A program made the translations under genes and the position numbers. Positions 11,301 to 20,666 of a stretch of 64,000 bases of DNA are shown piece after piece. Position 1 is the first letter of the stretch; each line of letters starts with the position of its first letter. The notes under the pieces were generated by a model, which made no database searches, was not told the DNA's origin, and was given only the letters and a program-made list of their open reading frames with translations. Origin of the DNA: Amoebophrya sp. A120 (Eukaryota > Sar > Dinophyceae > Syndiniales > Amoebophryaceae); assembly GCA_905178155.1 (NCBI GenBank), contig CAJINV010000004.1:6259923-6323922 (forward strand). The letters are read 5' to 3'.

Positions 11301-14300
11301 GCCATACCAGCTCCACCTGCACCTCCACCGGGAGCAGATGTTGACACACCGTCCACTGCAGCTGCGGCCGCACCACTATTGCCTGGACTAGTCGTGCCGC
11401 TTGTTGTTGGTAGCAACATATTTGATGTTGCTCCGGCGCCACTACTAGAAGTACTCATCTCCAGGGCACTGCTGCTACTGTACATTAACGCTTCCTTAAT
11501 CGCGCTTGCCTTGTCCGGACGGGACAACGCGAAGCGGACGCCGGCCTTGGCCTCCTCTTGTTTCACTAACGCCCGCCGCTGGCTCTCCTCCTTGGCCTTC
11601 TTCTCGGCGATGACCATCTCGCAACGCGTTTTCTCGCTGTAGTAGTGCTGCAAAGCCAAGGCTTCCAGCAACTCCACCGGGAAAAAAAACCGGCGCATGT
11701 GCGTCGACTTCTTCCGGGCCAGGTGCTCCTGGTACTCGCGCGCCGAGCCCTGCGTGATCAGCCGCCGGCACTCGTCCTCCAGGCTCTGCTCGATCTCCTC
11801 GCTGATGTTGGCCTGCAAACGCGCGAACTCTGCGTGCAGTTTCACCTAGTATTTCGTGAGAAAAGGTAAAAAAGACCACTTTCTACGCTGTACAACAAGT
11901 TTTTAAGTTCTTGTAACACATTTCTCATGCGTCATCAACATCATGTTCATGACCACTTTCATTGTGCTCTTCCTTATTTCTGCATGAAGAAAATTTCCGC
12001 ACATTTTAAGTAGTTACCTGGAATCCGCGCTTTAATTTAGGGTGTTTGGCGAAGATCTGTGCCCCCGCCGCGTAGCACTGTCCGACGGTGAGAAAATGCA
12101 ACCCGTGCGTGCGACAGAGCGCACTGCTGACGCCACTGATCAGGCGTCCGTTGTAAAGTTGGTGCAAGGACGGCACGCGGTCCGTGATTTTCTTCCCCCG
12201 GCCTATGGAACTGTCAGGATCCAAATTGTCAAAATCGAAAAATTTGTGATGCATAAAATGCATGACGCGAAATACATGTGTTGCAGAGCAGGCAAGTGAG
12301 GCCGATTGTAAGCCTGTTTCGGATTATAGCTCGAGCTGCTAAAGCAGCATGAGAGAATCAGTCTTCTTTCCCTAAACAGCATTACGAACTGGATTTAGGC
12401 ACCGCCAGAATTTGTGATGCGCCACTTAGAAACTGGGTTCGAACTGGAATCCATTTTATGCATGACAAATCATTTCGATTTTGTCAATTTCGATTCCGAC
12501 ACTTCCATACGGCCGACGCCCCCGGTACTGAAAAAGTCGTTTTCCGAGACCTTGAACGGGTATCAAATGCAAATATATCTGGGTCTGGAAACCTGTGATG
12601 CAAGGAAGGAAATAGTGAGCACACTGTGATGCGCTCCCCAGCATGACAAGTTTTTCGGTGCTTCTGAGTTGCGTACTCCGCATGAGAAAACGCGTTTTTG
12701 CATGACAGACAGGAGGACCTCTTCGCGGGCACGCAATACAGAGTTTAGAGTCATGCCAGACTAGCATGACAAATCTCGCAATCTCCAAGACCCAGACATA
12801 TTTGCATTTCATAACGGGATGTCCATGCCGATCTTCGGGCCCTTGCCGCTATTCGAAAGAAAAGAGCTGCTGGCCTTGTCCGCAGACCACTTGAGCGGCA
12901 TTCCCGACCCGGAGGTTTTCACAATCTGCGAGCTGGACGTCCCGCCGCCCGTCGTGGTGACAAACTGATTCTGCTCCCGCTGGATGCATATCAAATGCAA
13001 AAATGTCTGGGTCTGGAAGATTCCAAGACCTGGAATGTAGGTTTTCCATGAGCCGTGAGGTCTGGAATGGGGAACCTAGCATGACAGATTCTGCGAGGTT
13101 TCTACCATGCCTACCCTGCATGAGAAACTCCCTCTCTTTTAACTTGGTCGAAAGTGGGCAGCTTTCGGCACTCATGCAACACAGATTTTTGCATGATTCA
13201 GATTTAGCATGACAGGTTGCATCCTTCCAGACCCAGACATTTTTGCAGTTGATAATGCACCGCCGGACGAAGAGGTAGAACAGCAGGTCCTGCTTCCCGT
13301 ACACCTCCCGCAGAAACAAACCGAAAATCTTCACGTACACGAATTCCGACCGGTACTCCTCCACCATGTGAATCAGGTCCCAGGCGCGCTGGTTCACCAA
13401 CTTCCCGCTCACGTGCCCGTAGCGGCGCAGCAGGTAGTCCAAGACGAACTCCGGGAATATCACACGAAAAAATGGGAACGTTATACGAAATTTGGCAACA
13501 TGAAGTAAAAATGCATGAGAAACGATGCTGCACAAGTTAAGTTTGTATTGCATGGCATGCATGATAGCGAGAATTTGTCATGCATGACTGCAATACCTCG
13601 AAGCGGTTAAACGTTACAAACACTTTTTTGGTTGATAGGGAACGAGCTGTCGTTCTGGCGCAACCGCGGGTTGTCGCGGCTGCCATTGAAGGGCAGAAAC
13701 TGATTGGAAGTGGAAGTTGGTCCACCCTCCAGCGAGGTCGTTGTTGCACCACCTGTAGTCGTTCCGGCGAACATGTGGTCGTTGTTCATATCGACCTCGC
13801 GCAAGTGCGCGTTGCGGTCCGTCAGGTGCTGATTCCGTTTCGTCTCCTCCGACAGATCGATCTGGCGATTGGCGCGGTACCGCCGCTGGATGGACTTTTG
13901 CGACACGGGCGACCCGTTGGCAAACAGCGCGTTCTCCTGGCGCTTGCTGTTCAACAGTTCATACGGGTCCTCGGGCCCGTCCGCGGAGCGCACCCCGGAG
14001 GCGGATTCCGACAGTGGCATCGCGGCGTTTTTCAAGACCAAGTCCAAATGCTTCCGCTGCTCGGCCACTTCATCCCGCCCCGGGGCCTCGGCGCCACTGT
14101 AGTAGCCCTCGGACACGAAGGTGTTTTTGTCCTTGCTCATCTTGGACGACACGCTGGGGCGGAAGCCGCCGGCGGCGCGCTTCTTCGTGAAAAAGTGCGC
14201 GGCGGACCCGGGGCCGTCGCCCAGCTTCATCGCGTTCTTCAGTAAGTGCGGATTCCGCGCGCCGGGCCCCATGGTGCGGCCCGGAATCTCCGGTGCGTAG

Positions 14301-17300
14301 TCCAAGGCCGCGCCCGCGCGTTTCCGGTCCACGAGGGACTGCTGTTCTCTTAAATTGTTGGCACCACCTTCCCCGTCCTCGTCAGACGCCTCCTCATCTT
14401 CCTCGGTTGTCCCGTTTGCCCCCGCCGCCAGCGCCTTGCCGCTGTTCACGTAGTCCTTCCGCAGCTTGCGCGTTTCCAGGGCGTACCGGGAGGCGTAGAT
14501 GTCGTCGATGAGGGCCACCAAGTAGGAGAGTTTATGGTCGATCAGCTTGTTGGTCGGCGGGAACAGCAGTCGCGCAAAAGATCGGTACTGCTCGAACACC
14601 ACCTCCGGGATCACCAACTCGTCCTTGCGGTACAAATTCTATGCGGAGTAAAAACGTCCCCACCCCATAGTTGTCATGCACTTCTGCATTCCATAAACGT
14701 TTCTCATGCGGACCCCTATGGGAAGCGTTCTCTGTTCGTGTTTTGGAATCTGTTATGCTAGAGTCAGCACCTTATGCTAGATCTGTGACGCTTCTGATTT
14801 AGCCAAACAGGACGACACTACGAGGACAGACTTGTCATGCCAAACAACCAAAGCTGGTTGATTTGTCTAGCAGATTTCCCCTCTTGACTCTTGTGTGGGG
14901 ACGTTCTTAATCAGGATAAATTCCCCGTGTTCTTCACGGGCGGGCGGTCTGGGCTGGCCTCGTTCAAGCTCAACTTCTTTGTGGCAGCCAACCCGCTGGG
15001 GGACGTGGCGTACCGCGCGACCAATTCATCCAGCAGCGGGTAGGCCTGCGTCTCGTCGTACTCCGCGTACACGCGGACCCGGTCCTCGTTGGAAGAGACC
15101 ACGGTCGCGTTGCGGCTGCTCTCGAAGACCATGTTGCTGATCTTCTTGCTCTATGCATCGCAAACGTTGTACCGTGCTAGCATAAATGAGCGCATGACAA
15201 ATTTCATCAGCATGTAATGCGGATTTACCTTAACCTTAAGATATATAGGATTTCATTTGTAATACATGCCTAGCACGCTCAATAGTACGAGTACAATACT
15301 TTTGCGATGCATATGTTCGTCTTCAAACTGTCCTGGGTGTCCGTGCCGACCAGCGACAGGTCTGCGCTGAAGAACCTTGACCCGTCGCGCTGGAAGTTCA
15401 CTTTGTGCACCGCCAGAAACTCGATCATGCGCCGCCGCTCCTCCGCCGGCAATTCGGAGAGAAACAAAACCTTCTGCATCTGTGCCTGCGCGGCGCTCTT
15501 GATCTGGTCCTTTGTGAGCTGCTGGTTTGGTCCACCGCCTTGTTCGGGCCCGCCGGTTGCAGTGGGGCTGGAGGTTTTTGACCCGGGCGAGACAAACTGG
15601 TGGTCCAGGGGTCGTGCCTGTGTGTTTTCCCCTTGCAGTCCGAGCCCGCTATCGTCCGTCGCGCCCGCAGTTCTTGGAAACGAGCCGCTCTTTGTGCCCA
15701 GTTTCATTTTCCTAGCTGCTGCGTTGGTTGTGTTGTACCCTTTATTTCCGTCCGGCTGGTCGTCGATCTCGTCAAAAACCTGCGAGAACGCCGCATTTGG
15801 CTGCGCTCCGCTGGCAAAAGCCATGTTGTCGTCGAAGAGGCTGCCGAACCTGCTGGCTAGGTTTTGCGAGCTGCCCCCCGGGAAGGACAATCCCGCGTCA
15901 ATTCCGCCGCCGTCCAACGCTTCCAGGGCTATCAAAAGGAAAAGCCTCCCCTCCCCATATCAAAGCGAAGTTTCTACTGATGCTGGATTTGGCTACACAA
16001 ATCAAATTTGTGCTGCAGTAGAGGACTGCGCGCAGATCTTAAGCCTGGGCGCGGGCCTTTTGGTATGGGCGCCCAGCATGGTAGACAGCTACCCCTACCC
16101 TGTAGGCCTTACAGCATTACAAATCGCCTGCATCACGTGGCAGACAGCCTGAGTGTGCCATCTTGCAAGACAGACCCGATTTGTGGTCGCAAATCTGCAT
16201 CGCAACTTTTCAGAAGGATGCGCTTTCAATATATATGGGGAGGGGAGATTTTTCGTTACAATAAGGGCCTCCGGGTGTTCCTGCAGTGCGCGGAACAAAT
16301 TTTGCGCAGCCTGTTGGACGTCCTCCGGCACTAGGGAAGCCGCAGGTCCACCACCGACTACACCAGAGGAACTTTTCATCCCTTGGTCTCCTCGTGCATT
16401 CATGCTGGCGAAGAGTCTTGACAATGCGTTCAACTGAGCTGTACTGGTGCCGTCCTGTGTCCGCGCGGATGAAGCAGAAGCGCCACCCTTGAGGATCCCG
16501 GTTTTTTTCTTCGACTTTGGGGCGGTGTGCTCGCCGTCCTCCAGTGCAGCAGCCCCTTCGAGAAGCAAAGCATCGCTGTCGCTGTTGAAATCGTTGTCCA
16601 CGTCGCGCTTTTGCGTTTTCCCCCCTAGCATCATGACCGCGTTGGCCATCGTGGACCCCGGGTCCTCTTCCGTGGCATTGCCACCCAGCATCTCGTCGTC
16701 ACTATCGTCCTCAACCATTTTTGCCGAGAAGCGCTGACTCGCAAACCGCATGGTACTGCTACTCGCCGCCGCGGCCTGGGGCGGTTTCTTCCCGGTCTTG
16801 CGAAACTTCTGGTGCAGCCGCTGCGCCTCCTCGTCCGAGTCATCCTCGTCGTCGTCTATCCGCACGGCCTGCTTCTCTCCCTTCGCGGCCGAGGACTGTC
16901 GCAAAGCGCTGGCTTTTATGTCTCGGTTAACTTCTTGGTCCTCGTCTTCTTCGTCGGAGGAGGTACTAGGTATCTTCGGCGGCAAACCCGTTTTAGCGTA
17001 TTTTTTTGTTATTTTTTCCTGTTCCTCGTCCGTCTCGGTGAGCATCCCCAGCTCATCGTCAAACTGCAAGACGCGATCGCCCCGCGCCTGGCCGGAAGGT
17101 GCTTCTTGCCTGTCAACAGAAGAAGCTTGTTCTTTATCAGTACTACTTGCCGCATTCAAAAGATCCTCCTCTTGCTTCTCCTTTTTTTTCTTTTTCTTTT
17201 CATTACTGTCCGACTTATCTACTTCGCTGGAACCTTCGTGATGGTGATGCGATTCCTTCTTTTTTTTCTTGGCACTGTCATCCGTGTCGACGCTCTTTGT

Positions 17301-17711
17301 GCGCTCCTTCTTCTTCTTCTCTGCCGGTGGTGGTGTTGGTCCTCCTACGGCATCTTCTTGTTCTACAGCTTGTTCATCCGAAGCAGACGGCTTTGCTTTC
17401 TTTTCAGTCTTCTTTTTCTTTTCCTCTTTCACGGCCCCTCGGTCCTCGCTGTCCCGCTCTCGGCTTCGGGATTTCGATTTCTTCTCCTTCTCCGGCACGA
17501 TTTCGTCCTCCGCCATCGCTTTGGCAGCTTTCTCATCACTGTCTTTCTTTTTGTGGTGCTCCTTCTTTTCCTTCTCTGGGGGCGCGGACTCGCCCTCGGC
17601 GGAGACTTTTTTCTTTTTTTCTTTCTTCGCCTTTTTCTCTTTCTCGGGGTTGGTTCCTTCCTCGGGGTTGTCCTCCGGAAAAAACAGGTGAATGCTGTTT
17701 TGCTCGTCCAT
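5337..17711 (-). CDS. Very large unidentified coiled-coil protein, 20 exons
   Basis: Starts at ATG 17711 (MDEQNSIHLFFPED) and ends at TGA 5337-5339. Removing 17 introners (each with one 5-bp flank copy) and two GT-AG introns (11846-12017, 5595-5765) gives 7,671 nt, an open frame of 2,556 residues. Residues about 20-190 are Lys/Glu/Ser-rich; next come acidic, low-complexity segments. The rest looks globular or helical: LSELPAEERRRMIEFLAVH (exon 15314-15929), FVLDYLLRRYGHVSGKLVNQ (13255-13457), and long helical stretches such as ISEEIEQSLEDECRRLI (11156-11845) and VQELRDAARNAG (8484-9263). I recognise no family. Frame conservation across 19 introns, including exons of about 50 bp, argues strongly that it is one real gene. 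It has the highest introner load in the window. Confidence 0.85.
5820..6136. mobile_element. Introner, family E, 317 bp
   Basis: TATCACAGTGAAAAATGCCC at one end and its inverted counterpart ending GCGATA at the other, each followed inward by a C/G tract. Perfect AAGTG flanks (5815-5819, 6137-6141). Removal joins LTVHL to SKGQLEE. Confidence 0.92.
6236..6506. mobile_element. Introner, family A, 271 bp
   Basis: TATCAAATGC to GCAATGCATA with the family A core. Perfect TGTGG flanks. Removal joins LKYHFH to MLLRKFTL. Confidence 0.92.
6671..6819. mobile_element. Introner, family B, 149 bp
   Basis: TATCCCGTGCAAAAGTATCG at one end and CGATACTTTTGCAGTTCGTA at the other, so the right terminus is GTA rather than ATA. 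Perfect GCTTT flanks. Removal joins KSEKL to HSRLMHW. Confidence 0.92.
6969..7208. mobile_element. Introner, family D, 240 bp
   Basis: TATGAGAGTGCACATCACCT start and an inverted end GAGTTGTGCACTCGCATA. Perfect GGCGG flanks. Removal joins CDFFR to PKKIENVF. Confidence 0.92.
7346..7519. mobile_element. Introner, family B, 174 bp
   Basis: TATGCAGTGCAAAAGTATCG start and GATACTTTTGCAGAGGATA end. Perfect AATCC flanks. Removal joins ITAED to SLSNESRR. Confidence 0.92.
8173..8483. mobile_element. Introner, family E, 311 bp
   Basis: TATCCCGCCGTGTAAAAACA start with a CCCCACC tract, inverted end ACACAGGATA. Perfect GCTGC flanks. Removal joins NQNQQ to PRGLGGKML. Confidence 0.92.
9264..9522. mobile_element. 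Introner, family A, 259 bp
   Basis: TATCGAATGC start, GCAATCCATA end, family A cores inside both. Perfect CTTGG flanks. Removal joins LQCHAK to KSGGLEVV. Confidence 0.92.
9676..9944. mobile_element. Introner, family H, 269 bp, single copy here
   Basis: TATGGAACTCTCAAGCGTTC at one end; the other end read backwards is TATGGCGTTCTCCAATG. Perfect ACATT flanks. Removal joins NAAANV to QPVLAALE. The first nine bases resemble family G, but the rest differs. Confidence 0.88.
10591..10883. mobile_element. Introner, family A, 293 bp
   Basis: TATGGATTGC start and GAAATGCATA end with family A cores; the left core carries a small insertion (GTCATCTGGGTCTGG). Perfect CAGCG flanks. Removal joins RHSAAAL to ARRTKLA. 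Confidence 0.92.
10942..11154. mobile_element. Introner, family F, 213 bp
   Basis: TATGCGAGAAAAAAACTACG start and TTTTTTTTCTTGGATA end. Perfect TGGAG flanks. Removal joins QIVSS to SEHHSADD. The exon between this element and the next is only about 58 bp. Confidence 0.9.
12204..12509. mobile_element. Introner, family G, 306 bp
   Basis: TATGGAACTGTCAGGATCCA start; the other end read backwards is TATGGAAGTGTCGGAATCG. Deeper inverted tracts around TCAAAATCGAAA follow. Perfect CGGCC flanks. Removal joins STGGVGR to GKKITDR. Confidence 0.92.
12561..12813. mobile_element. Introner, family A, 253 bp
   Basis: TATCAAATGC start, GCATTTCATA end, family A cores. Perfect ACGGG flanks. Removal joins IGMDIP to FKVSEND. 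The exon between it and the element at 12204 is about 50 bp. Confidence 0.92.
12989..13254. mobile_element. Introner, family A, 266 bp
   Basis: TATCAAATGC start, GCAGTTGATA end. Perfect ATGCA flanks. Removal joins LFVRRCI to QREQNQF. Confidence 0.92.
13458..13637. mobile_element. Introner, family F (short variant), 180 bp
   Basis: TATCACACGAAAAAATGGG start; the other end read backwards is TATCAACCAAAAAAGTG. Perfect GGGAA flanks. Removal joins NDSSFP to EFVLDYL. No GT-AG solution exists within the duplicated bases. Confidence 0.9.
14640..14918. mobile_element. Introner, family E, 279 bp
   Basis: TATGCGGAGTAAAAACGTCC start, GGACGTTCTTAATCAGGATA end. Perfect AATTC flanks. Removal joins KNTGNL to YRKDELV. 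Confidence 0.92.
15152..15313. mobile_element. Introner, family B, 162 bp
   Basis: TATGCATCGCAAACG start and CTTTTGCGATGCATA end. Flanks TGCTC and TGTTC match at four of five. Removal joins DSLKTN to KKISNMV. Confidence 0.9.
15930..16263. mobile_element. Introner, family C, 334 bp
   Basis: TATCAAAAGGAAAAGCCTCC start with CCCCATAT inside, inverted end CGTTACAATA. Perfect AGGGC flanks. Removal joins EHPEAL to EALDGGG. Confidence 0.92.
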
Positions 17712-19181
17712 GTTGGCGAGGTCTCTGGTTTAAGAGTTGTGGTTTTTCTAGTCTATGTGAAGACGATATGATGAAGCTGACATGGTCAAGTAGACCGCTT
17801 ATCAGCTTCGGCTACTTTTTACGAGTGTCTTACTTTCCCTCTTTTTTTTAGTATGATACAAATATCAACCCCAGAAAACGAACCACCAAAAAAAACTTAC
17901 TCCTGGATAATTGAGAAGACAGACATTCCTGTTTGCTGCAACAATGTTAGATTTGTGATATTACAATAGTGAATGAGGCACGACGACCACGATTTTATTC
18001 ATTATTTTCGTTCAGACTTACTTTTGTCCACGATGACTTTTTACAACGAATTTGAATCCTAATCACCTTCACGAATTTCACGATGCCATGGAGGCCATGG
18101 AAGAGAGAGACCACGACCGATTCAGACACAAATACTTTTTCCGACATACGACAGGTACATGACACGATCTTTTAAGGCACAGCTACTTTACCACGATGAG
18201 GGAGTCGCACAGCTGACACAAGAGCAAGACGAGCGGAATCAAAAATATTACAGATACAGAGGCGATGCCGGGAATGGTCCTGCGTTGACCGATGCGAAAA
18301 AGATCCTTTCTTTCTAGCGAATGAACAGAAGTGAAGGTTGCAGCTGCGAAACAGTAGCCGGGGCCAGTGCCGCACGATTATCGGGCTCAATGCTTTCGTC
18401 GAAATTTTGTACTGGTGAGACAGTTTCAATTCGCGATATGAAGTATCAGTGTCGAAGCTTGTTGTCTTCTCGCTTTTTTTCAACATTTCATCAGGTTGTT
18501 CTACTAGGTCGGTGTAGTACAGCAACCAAGGCAGGCGCTAGCTTGCCCTGCAAAAACCACTCGCGGGTTGAAAATACTAGTCTGAGAAAAATATTATATC
18601 ACATGTTTGTTCTTCTGGGGTTTCTAGTCGGTCGTATGAAGATTTCACAGCAATCTTCCACTGGACCTCCAAACCGCACCCCTAGTTCCCCCTCGTGCTG
18701 TCGTGTTCTTATGGATGTGTCAGAGTTGAAATCGTCAAAGTTGAAATAATTTGTCATGCATAAAATGGATGCCAGTTGGAACCCAGTTTCCAAGTGGCGC
18801 ATGACAAATTTCGGTGGTCCCTAAATCCAGTTTGTCATGCTGTTTAGGCAAAGAAGAGTGGTTTTCTCATGCTACTTTAGCAGCTCGAGCTGTAGCCCCA
18901 AACAGGCTTACAATTGGCCTCACTTGCCTGCTCTGCAACACACGCACCTCGGGCCATGCATTTTATGCATTACAAAATATTTCAACTTTGACGATTTCAA
19001 ACCTGACGCTTCCATAGTTCTGGTGTCGATGTTATGTCAGCTCCGTTGTGGAAAACACAAGGCTTCTTCGAAGATACTGCACATCGGTCCTTTCATCTCG
19101 GACTCGGTAGTTGTTGAAATACAAATAATCACTTGTCGAAAAGCAGGTTGTCGTTGTGGTAAAAAGCGCGTGAGTGAAAAT
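17712..19181. other. Intergenic, holding one orphan introner
   Basis: Spacer between the start of the 20-exon gene and the end of PHF5A. ORFs on either strand are short and have non-protein-like composition. Splicing out the introner at 18710-19016 does not create a convincing reading frame. Part of this stretch is presumably the 3' untranslated region of PHF5A. Confidence 0.55.
18710..19016. mobile_element. Introner, family G, 307 bp, outside any supported CDS
   Basis: TATGGATGTGTCAGAGTTG start, TGACGCTTCCATA end, with the same internal inverted tracts as the element at 12204. Perfect GTTCT flanks at 18705-18709 and 19017-19021. No coding frame surrounds it; it may sit in the 3' UTR of PHF5A or in an unannotated transcript. 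Confidence 0.88.
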
Positions 19182-19703
19182 TTACAACCTCCGCTTGAAA
19201 CCAAACTTTTTCCGCTCGTAAAATAAATCCGTTTTTGCCTGTCCCAGGTTCACAATCTTTGGACACCCGTCGCGGTCCTTCTCCTGCTGGACGCACTCTT
19301 TGCAATAGTACGCGTCGGATATACCCGCGCCTGGATAGTGTTTTTTCATGATGTTTCAACGCGGCATTTGGCAACAATTGCAGCCACAGACACAGTTCGT
19401 ATAATTTATTAAGCGACGCTTTACATCAACGCACTCCATGAAAAATTTGATAATTTGATTGAATCTCTGCTGCTAGTACTTGCAAAATAAAAACAAGTAT
19501 AGAAGAAATCTAGTACCTCCGCAGATGACACATCTCCCCTGGTAACTGCCGTAGTTGCATTCGTCGCATACCCGCACCAGAATCGTTGGTCGCACATAGG
19601 AATCACAGATGGGGCACAGTCCGTCGTGTTTCTCGCACAGCTTGCCGATCGCCACGCCCGGCTGCTTGCGGCACATGATCAAATCTGGATGATGCTTCGC
19701 CAT
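19182..19703 (-). CDS. PHF5A: PHF5A, SF3b subunit of the U2 snRNP
   Basis: Zinc-finger subunit of the SF3b complex, which binds the intron branch site in the spliceosome. Exons 19517-19703 and 19182-19330, with a canonical GT-AG intron (19331-19516) that splits [13 protein letters not shown]. The 111-residue product starts [20 protein letters not shown] and keeps the paired cysteines ([33 protein letters not shown]) and the tail [13 protein letters not shown]. Length matches the nearly invariant eukaryotic family (about 110 residues). One odd point: position CEKHDGLC has His where most orthologues have Cys. Its own intron is of the ordinary class although the window is full of introners. Confidence 0.97.
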
Positions 19704-20666
19704 TCTGTTTCTTCTTCTGTCGGTAGTGGAAGAGGCTTAGACCTGGTGTTTCTGTACGTAGCTGTTCCAAGTGAAATTATAAAACAGAGGAAGTTGTTTC
19801 GGTGTGCTATACTATTTCTCAAGCCAAGACTGGAGACCTTTAATGTTGTCTATTCTCGTGTTCCTAAACAAATCAAATCAAGAATTTCGCTTGTGTGGTG
19901 GGTAAAGCTGTAGGTGTAATATCGAGAGTGACTTGTTTGCTGTGGGTTCGTCGTTTCGTTCCTGTTGATCTGCTGGTAAAAAGAAGGTTAAGGTTTGGAA
20001 AATAATTTGGGTTTGCGAAAAAAAGCGCGTTCTGGAAATGGGATCGTAACTGTGTTGAAAATGATCAGCATCAGTTTGAGCAGCAGGCCCAATGATCTTT
20101 CTATTCGTACCACATCTTCGTGGATCTTCTGCATTCACAGTGATCTGCTCTGTGCGATTGCGAAAACGACCTGGCATCTGTCTTCACAAGCACCTTTGAC
20201 ACACCTCCTCGTCTTTCAGTTTTCTAAAATTCTGATCTTCGCTTTCGAATCTTCAGTAGAACATCTTCCAGTTGGCGCGCGCGCAACGTTTTTTACTGCA
20301 GCGTCGCCGAGGCTGTTCCGGCTAGACTTCGACTTTGTATGCTAAGTAATTATGTCGAAATTCGACAAACATGGCGTTGGCGCTTCATTTCGGATGGCAA
20401 ATTATACTCCTCTATCTATACGTGGAGATCGTCTCGGTCTAAAGCTTAACCTAAAGAAATAATACATGCGATACATACAGGTTCTTCCGAGTGTAATATT
20501 GTTGTTTGGACTTCCGTCTCCTGCAAGGAGAGCAGCGTGATTCATGTACGTTATGTGCATTTTGAGATCGAATGTATACTTGAAATGCGACAACAAGGAT
20601 CTTCATAAGGAAGCGTGAGACGAGAATGAGAAATGATCTCGGCTCGTTGCTTCACGACCAGATCCT
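19704..20666. other. Intergenic, no gene seen
   Basis: Spacer between PHF5A and the ABC transporter. Several short ORFs on both strands lack recognisable domains. No introner terminus was found. It should contain the PHF5A promoter and the transporter's 3' UTR. Confidence 0.6.

Noticed and set aside
2228-15935. Reading the broken ORFs as pseudogenes
   Set aside because: Every break coincides with an introner or GT-AG intron and frame is restored on removal, so the genes appear functional.
16900-17700. Plus-strand Phe/Leu/Ser-rich ORFs resembling membrane proteins
   Set aside because: They are antisense shadows of the Lys/Glu-rich N-terminus of the 20-exon gene (CTT and TTC runs opposite AAG and GAA).
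18321-19226. Plus-strand frame joined across the introner at 18710
   Set aside because: Frame stays open after joining, but the product is not protein-like and it runs antisense into the well-supported PHF5A last exon.
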